NCBI GenBank assembly: GCA_035526665.1
Contig: DATLBY010000254.1
Location: 1 to 14,456, forward strand
Reading direction: 5' to 3'
Length of the DNA: 14,456 bases
Origin: DATLBY01 sp035526665
GTDB taxonomy: Bacteria; Acidobacteriota; Terriglobia; Bryobacterales; Bryobacteraceae
Shown: one piece after another, positions 1 through 7,900 of the stretch
How the letters are laid out: each line of letters begins with the position of its first letter
How positions within the stretch are numbered: the first letter of the stretch is position 1
Position numbers and translations under genes: made by a program
The notes under the pieces: generated by a model
Seen by the model: only the letters and a program-made list of their open reading frames with translations
Database searches by the model: none
What the model was told of the DNA's origin: nothing

Positions 1-425
1 TTTCCCGGACCTGCATTGTAGGCTGCGATGGCCCGGGGCAACTGATCCTTATGACCTTTATACCGTTCTAACAGACGGCTCAAGAGATGGGCTCCGCCTT
101 CCACATTCTGCACAGGATCATGCGGATCCACTCCGTACTCCTGAGCAGTCTCCGGCATGAGTTGCATGAGACCAATTGCCCCCTTGACCGACAATGCCTC
201 CTGATTGAAGGCGGATTCGGTGGCAATCACGCTCTTTATGAATGCGGGGCGGAGACCGTGCTTGCGGGCGGCCGCCCGAATCACCTCATTCAGGGTAAAA
301 GGGGGGGCCTTGTGAGCTCTCCGGGACAGAAGAAGGGGCGAAAGGGGTGTGACGACAAAGTCGTAGAAAATCAAGCCTGTAGCCAGTACGGCAGACAGGG
401 ATACCGCCAGAGACAAAGTTTTCAT
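1..425 (-). CDS. Lytic transglycosylase, SLT domain (partial, C-terminus off the window)
   Basis: This enzyme would cleave the MurNAc-GlcNAc bond of peptidoglycan in the periplasm, giving anhydro-muropeptides. The window holds its first 141 residues; the rest lies beyond the left edge. Residues 4-24 are hydrophobic after MKT, so they form a signal peptide or membrane anchor. The SLT fold starts near residue 44. The catalytic glutamate is E70 in ATESAFN, followed by the family signature GAIGLMQLMPETA (82-94) and AYNAGPG (135-141). The reading frame is intact to the edge. The ATG at 423-425 is chosen because it directly precedes the export signal; no upstream in-frame start was found nearby, and the ribosome-binding site is weak. 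It lies 129 bp downstream of the WD40 gene on the same strand and may have its own promoter. Family assignment is secure; its specific cellular role (wall turnover, secretion-system assembly) cannot be told from this fragment. Confidence 0.95.
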   Translation of the reverse strand, partial: MKTLSLAVSLSAVLATGLIFYDFVVTPLSPLLLSRRAHKAPPFTLNEVIRAAARKHGLRPAFIKSVIATESAFNQEALSVKGAIGLMQLMPETAQEYGVDPHDPVQNVEGGAHLLSRLLERYKGHKDQLPRAIAAYNAGPG

Positions 426-554
426 CGGTGTCCAGTAGGCCCGAGAGGAAAGCGTTGCTCCTAGCCGGCCTGAGTAAAATTGGGTGCTCTTACAAGATGA
501 GTCCCAAGAGCCTTCGGTTGCCGTTTTCTTAAGAAAAAGTAACCTTATACGCGG
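426..554. other. Intergenic gap with an AT-rich perfect palindrome
   Basis: This 129-bp gap separates the WD40 gene from the transglycosylase gene. It holds a perfect 14-bp palindrome, TTTTCTTAAGAAAA, at 524-537, just after the WD40 stop codon. The surroundings are AT-richer than the coding DNA, so a promoter for the transglycosylase may lie here, but no convincing -35/-10 pair was found. The palindrome has no GC-rich stem, so it is not a standard intrinsic terminator. It could be an operator or chance. Confidence 0.4.
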
Positions 555-1526
555 TCAGGGACGGGGGCTCGCGGCGGGGACGGCCCAGATGCTGATGGTC
601 TGCTCCGAACTTGTCGCCAGGCGGGTTCCATCCGGCGAGAATGCGGCCGAAGTCACCAGGTGAGGCGTCGTCACGCTGCGCACTGGCTTGCCGGTGGCGA
701 CGTCCCAAAACAATGCCTTGGCCGGATTCCGAAACGTCAATTCACTCGCGCCGCCGCTTACCAGCAGCCGGCCGTCAGGCGAAAATGCCAGGCTGTAGAT
801 GAGCTCGGGCTGCCCGGTGAGCTTGCGCGCAATTCTCCACGTCTTGGTATCCCATAGATACACGACGCGGTCGGCGCCTCCGGTGGCGAGGTACTTACCA
901 TCCGGGGAAAACGCCATAGCGAAGGTAGACAGCGGCAGATCATCCATCAGGCGCAGCAGTTCTCCATTGCGCGTGCTCCAGGCGCGTATGTCGGTATCGT
1001 AACCGGCCGCCACAATGGCGCCCCCATCAGGAGAGAATGCCATCGCTGAAATGCCACCGAGTCCGGCCGGCAGGCTCAGCTTCGCCGCTCCCGAGGCGTC
1101 CCAGGTCCGCACCGCGTTTTCACTGCCGTCGGCCCGCAGCCTGCTTGCGCCGGCGAACATTTTACGATCGGGCGAGAACACAATTGTGCGGACCGTCGAG
1201 GTTGCGCCTGTCAAGCGGCGCACTACCTCGCCCGTTTTCAGATCGTAGATGCGGACAGAGCCATCGCCGGCCGCGGCGGCCGCCGCGCCGGCTCGCCCGT
1301 GCAGCGTCACGCGGTCTTCTTTGTCGAACGGAACCGCCCGCTTGAGCGAGCCCGTGCGCGCGTCCCAGAAGCGTACTTTACCGTCGAGGCACAGGCCCGC
1401 GATGTCCACTCCATCCGCCGAATAGCTCAACGATCCCACGGCCACATCGGATGCAATCACCCGGTCTCCCGGCAGAGTTTGGGCGAAGGCGGCCGCGGCC
1501 AATAGGCTACAAAGCAGAAACTGCAT
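555..1526 (-). CDS. Secreted WD40-repeat beta-propeller protein
   Basis: This is a 323-residue exported protein made almost wholly of WD40 repeats, which form a rigid beta-propeller used for protein binding. A Sec signal peptide is visible at residues 1-15 (MQFLLCSLLAAAAFA, likely cleaved before Q16). Seven repeats can be counted. Four carry the FSPDG motif (164-168, 206-210, 248-252, 296-300) and one the variant FSPDR (117-121); strand-end motifs include FWD, IYD, TWD, LWD and SIW. Seven blades would close one propeller with no other domain. An in-frame start 17 codons upstream exists, but the ATG at 1524-1526 is preferred because it begins the signal peptide and follows GGAGAAGG. This ATG lies one base after the dioxygenase stop (TGAGATG), so translation is probably coupled and the two proteins may work together outside the cytoplasm. 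Binding partner and function are unknown; no enzymatic motif was seen. Confidence 0.93.
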   Translation of the reverse strand: MQFLLCSLLAAAAFAQTLPGDRVIASDVAVGSLSYSADGVDIAGLCLDGKVRFWDARTGSLKRAVPFDKEDRVTLHGRAGAAAAAAGDGSVRIYDLKTGEVVRRLTGATSTVRTIVFSPDRKMFAGASRLRADGSENAVRTWDASGAAKLSLPAGLGGISAMAFSPDGGAIVAAGYDTDIRAWSTRNGELLRLMDDLPLSTFAMAFSPDGKYLATGGADRVVYLWDTKTWRIARKLTGQPELIYSLAFSPDGRLLVSGGASELTFRNPAKALFWDVATGKPVRSVTTPHLVTSAAFSPDGTRLATSSEQTISIWAVPAASPRP

Positions 1527-1527
1527 C

Positions 1528-2166
1528 TCAGGCCTTCTCCATGCAAATATCGAAGGAGACGGTGGCATGCGCAGCACCCGGCTGCTCGAAGAGCATCACG
1601 GGACGGACCAGGTCGCGATGGCCCACGATGGACCGCTTTTTGTAATTCCTGTCCGGATCGCCTTCAAAAAACGGATCGGTAGCAAAGTAGATTTGCGTAA
1701 TCAGCGGGCGGTGCCCCGGCGCGGTAATCATATAGTGAATGTGCTGTGCCGGGCGGTCGTTGTAATGCCCCGGCATCACCGTTTCCACGGCGTATTCGGA
1801 GGCATTGTCCAGCAGGAGCCTGGTCCGGTAGCGGAAGCCCTGCAAGTCGTAATGTCCTTCATGGTCGGTCTGCCACATGTCGATCTGGGCGCCATGAATC
1901 ACCTCACCGCGCGTGTTGAATACTTTGCCGGAGACGCGCAGGGGAAACCCGGGATCGCCGGGAGCGCGCAGGAGTTCGGCCTTGGGCGCCCCTTTCTTAA
2001 AGAAAGGTCCAAGTACATCGGTAGGGGTAGGTTTTCTTGCGTTGCTTTCGGTTTCCGCCCAAAGGGACGCAAGGGTCGCAGACGTCATGGGCACGGCGGC
2101 CACCAGGAGTCCACGGCCTATGCAACGCTCAATTACCTCACGACGGGTCAACGGCTGGCGAATCAT
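1528..2166 (-). CDS. Exported intradiol ring-cleavage dioxygenase (protocatechuate/catechol dioxygenase family)
   Basis: Members of this family use non-haem Fe(III) to open catechol-type rings between the two hydroxyl groups, as protocatechuate 3,4-dioxygenase does. The protein has 212 residues. The N-terminus has a twin-arginine-like leader (LTRREVIE, then a hydrophobic stretch to about residue 36), suggesting Tat export in folded form. The family motif TPTDVLGPFF (47-56) precedes the beta-sandwich core. The four iron ligands can be assigned as Y106 (GHYD), Y135 (PGHYND), H142 and H144 (RPAQHIHY), and the usual active-site arginine is R138. The domain is close to normal length and appears active. 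The ATG at 2164-2166 is preferred over an in-frame GTG four codons upstream because GGAGG sits 5 bases before it. The substrate cannot be read from sequence; exported relatives are poorly characterised. It is coupled to the downstream WD40 gene. Confidence 0.93.
   Translation of the reverse strand: MIRQPLTRREVIERCIGRGLLVAAVPMTSATLASLWAETESNARKPTPTDVLGPFFKKGAPKAELLRAPGDPGFPLRVSGKVFNTRGEVIHGAQIDMWQTDHEGHYDLQGFRYRTRLLLDNASEYAVETVMPGHYNDRPAQHIHYMITAPGHRPLITQIYFATDPFFEGDPDRNYKKRSIVGHRDLVRPVMLFEQPGAAHATVSFDICMEKA
1533..1540 (-). promoter_or_regulatory. Ribosome-binding site of the WD40 gene
   Basis: The minus strand reads GGAGAAGG ending 6 bases before the ATG at 1524-1526. It lies inside the 3' end of the dioxygenase gene and supports the internal start that begins the signal peptide over the longer upstream start. 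Confidence 0.7.
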
Positions 2167-2171
2167 ACCTA

Positions 2172-2176
2172 CCTCC
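2172..2176 (-). promoter_or_regulatory. Ribosome-binding site of the dioxygenase gene
   Basis: The minus strand reads GGAGG, then TAGGT, then ATG (2164-2166). The spacing of 5 bases fixes this ATG as the start; the alternative GTG at 2176-2178 would overlap this site. Confidence 0.75.
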
Positions 2177-2256
2177 ACTAGCGGAATGAAGCAATCTTAC
2201 AGGAAATCCGCCGGCCCGTGTGGGCCCGAGTTCGGTTGGCAGTGTAAAAGTTTGGG

Positions 2257-3555
2257 CTATTCGACCGCCACCGGGGAGGGTGGTTCGAGTGGCGGGAAGA
2301 CTGCGTGAGTAGGAACGTCCAGGCTCTTTTTTTTGAGGTTCAGCCGGAGTTTTATCGTAAACTGCGTGCCCTTGCCCACCTCACTTTCGATTTCAATGAC
2401 GCCCTCGTGGGCTTTCACGATCCCGTAGGAGATGGCCAGTCCCAACCCGCTGCCTTGGCCCACCGGCTTCGTTGTGAAAAATGGCTCAAAGATCCGGTGT
2501 CGGATGTTCTCAGGAATGCCTTTGCCGGTATCTCTCACCGAGATGAAGATCTCTCCGTTCAGCTGGCCCGTGGCGATGCGAATGGTGCCCGGGCCTTCAA
2601 TGGCGTCGGCGGCGTTGGCAATCAGGTGCATCAACACCTGGTTGAGCTGGCCGGCGTTACAGGCAAGGCTTTCCACGTTTCCATATTGCTTATCCAGCTC
2701 AATGTGGCCCCTGATGCGATGTTGCAGGAAGAGCAGGACCGACTCGATACTCTCATGGATATCGATTTTCTTGAACTCGACTTCATCCAGGCGGGAGAAC
2801 GTGCGCAGGTTCAGCACCAGATCTCTCACGCGGTTGACACCCAGGGCCATATCGTCCAGGCGCGCGCGCGCCTTTTGCATTTTTTCCACTGCTTTTTCGG
2901 GGAGATGCAGGGCGACTTCCGGCGCGAGGAGTTCCAGCGCGGCCGTGACAGTAAAAAGATTGGTGGCGACGAACGCCAGGGGATTGTTAATTTCGTGGGC
3001 GATGCCGGCTACCAGCTGGGCCAGCGAGAGCATCTTTTCTGTCTGAATCAGATGCATCTGGCTTTCTTTCAGTTTGCGATTCGCCTGCTCCAGTCCTCGA
3101 TTGGCTTCGGCAAGCTCTTGCGCCATGGCGGCGTGGCGCTCGGCGGCGGCGCGCAGCAACTCAGCTTGCGATTTCAACTCGACGAAGACGGCGACTTTTG
3201 CCTGCAAGACCTCCTGCAGCACGGGAGTATAGATGTAGTCCACGGCGCCCAAGGAATAACCTTTGGCTACATGGCTTTCGCTCTTGTCGGCGGCGGTGAT
3301 AAAAATGATCGGTACATAGGCCGATTTCTCGCGCTGGCGAATCAGCGCGGCGGTTTCAAAGCCATCCATTACCGGCATGTGAACATCCATCAGGATCACG
3401 GCGAAATCTTCCTTTAGAAGCGCACGGAGAGCGTCTTTGCCGGAATCGACCGCCACCAGATTCCGCCCGAAATCCCCCAGCATTGTTTTGAGCGCCGTCC
3501 TTTTGCTCTCATTGTCGTCGACCAGCAGGATTTTAATCGCTTGGGTGTTTTCCAT
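2257..3555 (-). CDS. Receiver-histidine kinase hybrid (REC-coiled coil-HisKA-HATPase)
   Basis: This is a 432-residue soluble signalling protein in which a receiver domain controls its own kinase. REC spans about residues 7-125: acidic pair D13/D14, phospho-acceptor D57 (LMDVHMPVMDG) and T87 are present. The usual lysine before proline is replaced by threonine (T110, YIYTPV). A coiled coil (126-178) leads to HisKA with H187 in AHEINNPL. The ATPase domain has the N box (N314), G1 (DTGKGIP, 342-348), F box (FEPFF, 356-360) and G2 (GQGSGLGL, 366-373). No membrane segment is present, so it is cytoplasmic. The open frame extends upstream into cheB, but the ATG at 3553-3555 is chosen because REC starts directly after it and it lies 5 bp past the cheB stop. 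It is the last gene of the operon and may take phosphate from, or give it to, the giant kinase. The proline-rich tail after residue 412 has no known role. Confidence 0.95.
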   Translation of the reverse strand: MENTQAIKILLVDDNESKRTALKTMLGDFGRNLVAVDSGKDALRALLKEDFAVILMDVHMPVMDGFETAALIRQREKSAYVPIIFITAADKSESHVAKGYSLGAVDYIYTPVLQEVLQAKVAVFVELKSQAELLRAAAERHAAMAQELAEANRGLEQANRKLKESQMHLIQTEKMLSLAQLVAGIAHEINNPLAFVATNLFTVTAALELLAPEVALHLPEKAVEKMQKARARLDDMALGVNRVRDLVLNLRTFSRLDEVEFKKIDIHESIESVLLFLQHRIRGHIELDKQYGNVESLACNAGQLNQVLMHLIANAADAIEGPGTIRIATGQLNGEIFISVRDTGKGIPENIRHRIFEPFFTTKPVGQGSGLGLAISYGIVKAHEGVIEIESEVGKGTQFTIKLRLNLKKKSLDVPTHAVFPPLEPPSPVAVE

Positions 3556-3560
3556 TGGCG

Positions 3561-4133
3561 TCACCGCAGCTGTGGGGCCCGGATCCCGGATAAAAGCACG
3601 GCAATCTCTTCCAGGCGAAGAGTCTTGTCCACCTGGACAGCCCGCAGAGAGGCTTCCGGCATAATGGCGCATTCCGCTTCGGACGGCTCCTGCACCACGG
3701 CCAATCCGCCGTACTCCTTGATTCGGGCCAAGCCGGCCGCGCCGTCGGCATTGCCGCCGCTGAGGATCACTCCGATGGCTTGTTCGCCCCACGAATCGGC
3801 CGCCGACTCGAATAGAACATCGATGGATGGTCTGGCCCAGCAGACCGGAGGGTCTACCGAAAGAGCCAAGCGGTCCTCCTCGATCAGCAGATGATAATCC
3901 GCAGGCGCGAGGTAGACGCAGCCCGGCAGCAGAGGCTCTTTGTCGAGGGCCTCGGTGACGGGAACGGCCGCGGATTTACGCAGAAATTCCAGCAACATCT
4001 CATCGGATTCGGCAGCGCGGTGCAGCGCCACCACCAGCGGCGCCATCAGGCCGCCTCCGAGGCTGGTCAATAATCTAGCGAGCGCTCCCGTGCCGCCTCT
4101 GGACGCGCCCAGGACGACCCCGTGCGGCACCAT
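3561..4133 (-). CDS. cheB: CheB-type protein-glutamate methylesterase, catalytic domain only
   Basis: CheB removes methyl groups from glutamyl methyl esters on sensory proteins, reversing CheR. This 190-residue protein is only the catalytic domain. The triad is visible: S11 in LGASRGG, H38 in VVALHRA and D130 in LSGGNADGAAG. The conserved RPSIDVLF segment (101-108) is also intact, so it should be active. Classical CheB has an N-terminal receiver that represses the esterase until phosphorylated; here the protein starts directly at the esterase fold, so control must come from elsewhere or be absent. The start codon overlaps the cheR stop by one base (TAATG), indicating translational coupling and near-stoichiometric synthesis. 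No chemoreceptor gene is in the window; the likeliest target is the adjacent poly-HAMP kinase (inference). Confidence 0.95.
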   Translation of the reverse strand: MVPHGVVLGASRGGTGALARLLTSLGGGLMAPLVVALHRAAESDEMLLEFLRKSAAVPVTEALDKEPLLPGCVYLAPADYHLLIEEDRLALSVDPPVCWARPSIDVLFESAADSWGEQAIGVILSGGNADGAAGLARIKEYGGLAVVQEPSEAECAIMPEASLRAVQVDKTLRLEEIAVLLSGIRAPQLR

Positions 4134-4957
4134 TAGCGGAACCTTCGATACAGCTTCTCGATGCGATCCACTTCCTGATAATCGTTGCGCCGCGGGAAGT
4201 AGTCCAGCGTCTCCTTTTTCCCCAGACCGAGGACGCCTGAGGGGCTGAGACTGTCGTGAAACAGTTGGCAGACGCGGTCCTGGAGCGTCCTATTGAAATA
4301 AATCAGGACGTTGCGGCAAAAGATCAGGTCGAACTCATTGAAGGATCCGTCGGTTACCAGATTGTGCTGGGCAAAAACGATATTGTCCCGGAGCGAAGCG
4401 TGAAGAATTGCGTTCTCGTAACGAGCCGTGTAGAAATCGGCGAGAAATGTTTTTCCGCCGGCCTTCTGATAATTGGCGCTATAGGCCCGGGCGGCGTCCA
4501 GGGGAAAAATCCCGGTTTTTGCGCGGTCCAGCACCTCCTCATTCATGTCGGTGGCGTAAATGCGGCAGCGCGGATAGAGCCCCTCCTCTTGCAGGAGAAT
4601 GGCCATGGAATAGGCCTCCTGACCGGTGGAACAGCCGGCGTGCCAGACGCGCACAAATGGCAGATCGCGTAGTTGGGGGACAACGCATGTGCGGAAGGAG
4701 ACATACAGCTCTGGATCGCGAAACATACTGGTGACGCTGATGGACAAGGACAGCAAAAAACGATTCATGCATGCGCTATCGCGAAGCAATTTTTCCTGCA
4801 GGGCCGATATAGTAGCGACGTTCTCCTGCTGCATGGAAAGGCGAATGCGGCGGCTGATTGAGCCTCGGGCGTACTCCCGAAAATCAAAGCCATAACGCCG
4901 AAAAACCGCCGTGAGAAGCGCTTCCCGCTCGATTTCGGCGATTTGGCGTTCGTGCAT
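4133..4957 (-). CDS. cheR: CheR-type SAM-dependent protein-glutamate methyltransferase
   Basis: CheR transfers methyl groups from S-adenosylmethionine to glutamate side chains of sensory proteins. The protein is 274 residues, the usual length. It has the N-terminal all-alpha CheR domain (about 1-70), a TSMFRDPELY segment (76-85) equivalent to the TxFFR motif, the SAM-binding loop in VWHAGCSTGQEAYSMAI (104-120), ATD (136-138) and FCRNVLIYF (213-221). No TPR or other C-terminal extension is present. The open frame continues upstream inside the kinase gene, but the ATG at 4955-4957 is chosen because GGAGGAGG precedes it and the alpha domain starts there. It lies 14 bp after the kinase stop and overlaps cheB by one base. 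With CheB it makes a complete reversible methylation pair placed directly after a very large sensor kinase. Confidence 0.95.
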   Translation of the reverse strand: MHERQIAEIEREALLTAVFRRYGFDFREYARGSISRRIRLSMQQENVATISALQEKLLRDSACMNRFLLSLSISVTSMFRDPELYVSFRTCVVPQLRDLPFVRVWHAGCSTGQEAYSMAILLQEEGLYPRCRIYATDMNEEVLDRAKTGIFPLDAARAYSANYQKAGGKTFLADFYTARYENAILHASLRDNIVFAQHNLVTDGSFNEFDLIFCRNVLIYFNRTLQDRVCQLFHDSLSPSGVLGLGKKETLDYFPRRNDYQEVDRIEKLYRRFR

Positions 4958-4959
4958 GG

Positions 4960-4967
4960 CCTCCTCC
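4960..4967 (-). promoter_or_regulatory. Strong ribosome-binding site of cheR
   Basis: The minus strand reads GGAGGAGG CC ATG. The site fills most of the 14-bp gap after the kinase stop codon and fixes the cheR start at 4957. Confidence 0.75.
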
Positions 4968-4971
4968 GGTC

Positions 4972-7900
4972 TCAACTCCGGTGCAGCCATACACGGAGCA
5001 GCGAGAGCAGTTGTTGTGCATGGACCGGTTTGGCGATGTAATCGGAGGCGCCGGCTTGCAGACATTTTTCTCTATCTCCCTTCATAGCCTTGGCCGTCAA
5101 GGCGATGACGGGCAGAGATTTGAAACGGGGGATCTTCCGAATGGCCTGCATGGTGTCGTACCCATCCATGAGGGGCATCATCACGTCCATCAACACCAGT
5201 TCTATATCCGGCTCCTCCTGCAAGATGCGCAGGGCGTCCTTGCCGGAATCGGCCGAGATGACCTGCAGGTTATGGCGCTCGAGGACGCTGGTGAGGGCGA
5301 AGATATTTCGCACATCGTCATCGACAACGAGCACTTTCCGCCCCGCCAACGCGGGCTCGGCCTGGCGGAGCTTCTCGAGGATGCGGCGCTTGGCCGAGGG
5401 CATTCCGGCCTCGACGACGTGAAGGAACAGGGTCGCTTCTTCAAGCAGCCGTTCCTGGGAGTGTACGTCCTTGACGGGTGTGCTATGTGCGATCCGCTCA
5501 AACTCGGCCCGTTGTTCCTTGGAAAACGGCGCTTCGGTGTACACCAGAACCGGCATGTCGCGCCACTGTGGCCGCTCCTGAATTTCTCTCAGGAGCTGGA
5601 AACCGGGCATATCGGGCAGATCCCAGTCCACAACCATGCAGTCGTAGGTCTCCCGCTCCAGCGCTTCCAGGGCTTCCTTGGCGGAACCGGCGGTGGTGGC
5701 AAGCACATCGGCCGTGCCCAGGAGATCGATGATGGCGCCGCTTCTAACCGGATCCTGATCCACCACCAGGAGGCGTTTCTCGAGGCGCTCCATACGGCTC
5801 TTGATGCTGGCCAAGGCGCCGTCGAGGGCTTCGCGCGTCACGGGTTTGGATAGATGAGCAATTGCCCCGGCCTTCAGGCCGCGCGCCGAATCCGCCTGGG
5901 CGGAGATGATATGCACCGGAATATGGCGTGTATCGGGATGGTGCTTCAGGCGGTCCAGCAGCAGCCAGCCGTCCATATCCGGCAACTGCAGATCGAGCGT
6001 GATGGCATCGGGCTTATGCTCCCGCGCCAGGGCGAAGGCGTCGTCTCCCCGGCTGGCAATCACTACTTTAAAACCTTTGTCGTGGGCGCGCCCCATCAGG
6101 ATGGGAGAGAATTCGGGGTCATCCTCGACGATCAGCAGCACCCGGTCCCCGGACTCGATGCCGGAGCGGTCGTCGGCGGCAGTTTCGCCCTCGGCGACGG
6201 CAATGGAGGCGCGGGAATCGGCTGTTCCCGCCGACGGCCCGGGTGAGCTGTAACCAGCCGGCGCGGTCTGCTTCCAGGGGGCCGAGGATTTGCGAGGCGC
6301 AGATCGGTAACTGCTATACGGCCCGGCGGAGCCGGAGAGCGGCAGATACATCGTGAAGGTACTGCCCTTGCCCAAGACGGAGGCTACGCGCAGCTCCCCG
6401 CCCAGCAGCAGGGCGATTTCCCGGCTGATGGACAGGCCTAAGCCGGTTCCGCCGTACTGCCGGCTGGTGGTGCCGTCGGCCTGCTGGAATGCCTCGAAAA
6501 TGAGTTGCTGTTTCTGCGGGGCAATCCCGATCCCGCTGTCGGTTACCGCGAAAGCGAGCACCGCCGGCGCCTGGTTGAGTCTCTTCTGATCCCGGCTCCA
6601 TCCGCTGGCGGCCAGGTCGATACGAAGCGCGACTTGTCCCTTTTCCGTGAACTTGAAGGCATTGGAAAGCAGGTTCTTGAGCACCTGGTGCAGGCGCTTG
6701 GCATCGGTGGTGATAGATGGCGGGAGGTTTGCGCTGATATCAATCACGAATTCGAGCCCCTTACTCTGGGCCACATGGTCAAAGGTGCGGGCGATGAAAT
6801 CGCGCAACTCACGGAAGCTCAGCTCGCCGAACTCCAAGGTGACGGTCCCGGATTCGATTTTGGATAAATCCAGGATGTCGTTGATCAGCGTGAGCAGGTC
6901 GGTGCCCGAAGAGCTGATGGTCTGGGCGAAGCTCATTTCGGTGGGGGAAAGATTGCCTTCCGCATTTTCCGCCAACTGCTGAGCCAACATCAGCAGGCTG
7001 TTCAGCGGAGTTCGCAGTTCATGCGACATGTTGGACAGGAACTCGGATTTATACTTCGACGAGAGCGCCAGCTGCATCGCTTTCTCTTCCAGTTCCTGCC
7101 GGGCAATCTCGACTTCGCGATTTTTCCGCTCTACCTCGGCCTTCTGCTCGGACAGCAGGCTGGCTTTCTCTTCCAGCTCCTCGTTGGTTTGCTGCAACTC
7201 TTCCTGCTGGCTCTGCAGCTCCTGCGCCATGGATTGCGAGTTGCCCAGCAGCTCCTCGGTGCGCATGTTGGCTTCAATGGTATTGAGCACGATGCCAATA
7301 CTTTCGGTTAACTGGTCGAGAAAGGCCTGGTGAATGGGACTGAAGCGCTCAAAGGCCGCCAGTTCGATGACCGCCCGCACCTTGCCTTCAAAGAGGATGG
7401 GCAGGGCAATGATGTTCATGGGCGTGGCCTGTCCCAGACCGGAGGAGATCTGGATGTAATCGGAGGGCACGTTGGTGAGGAGAATTCTCTGTTTTTCCAC
7501 CGCGCACTGTCCGACGATGCCGTCGCCCAGGCGGAAATCGGTGGCCAGGTTCTTGCGCTCCTGATAGGCATAAGCGGCCAGCAGCTTCAGCTTCGGCTGC
7601 TCCTTGGCCGATTCCATCAGGTAGAGAACACCATGCTGACCGCCGACCAACGGAGCCAGCTCCGAGAGAATCATTTTGGAAACCGCCAGCAGATCCCGCT
7701 GGCCCTGCAGCATCCGGGTAAACTTGGCCAGATTGGTCTTGAGCCAGTCCTGCTCGGTATTCTTCTGCGTGGTGTCCTTGAGATTCAGGATCATCTCATT
7801 GATGTTGTCTTTGAGAGCGGCCACCTCACCCTGCGCCTCGACGCGAATCGACCGCGTGAGATCCCCCTTGGTGACCGCCGTCGAAACCTCCGCAATGGCG

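Noticed and set aside
1991..2007. Palindrome CCTTTCTTAAAGAAAGG resembling the one at 524-537.
   Set aside because: It lies inside the dioxygenase gene and encodes the family-conserved segment GPFFKKG; Phe-Phe-Lys-Lys codons give the symmetry by themselves.
2213..2226. Hairpin GGCCC-GTGT-GGGCC in the gap after the REC-kinase gene as an intrinsic terminator.
   Set aside because: The stem is only 5 bp and no T run follows in the direction of transcription.
3556..3792. N-terminal 79-residue extension of the REC-kinase frame.
   Set aside because: It overlaps cheB in another frame, has a composition unlike a protein domain, and the receiver begins right at the internal ATG at 3555.
4958..5065. 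N-terminal 36-residue extension of cheR.
   Set aside because: It overlaps the conserved receiver 3 end of the giant kinase, while a strong ribosome-binding site precedes the ATG at 4957.
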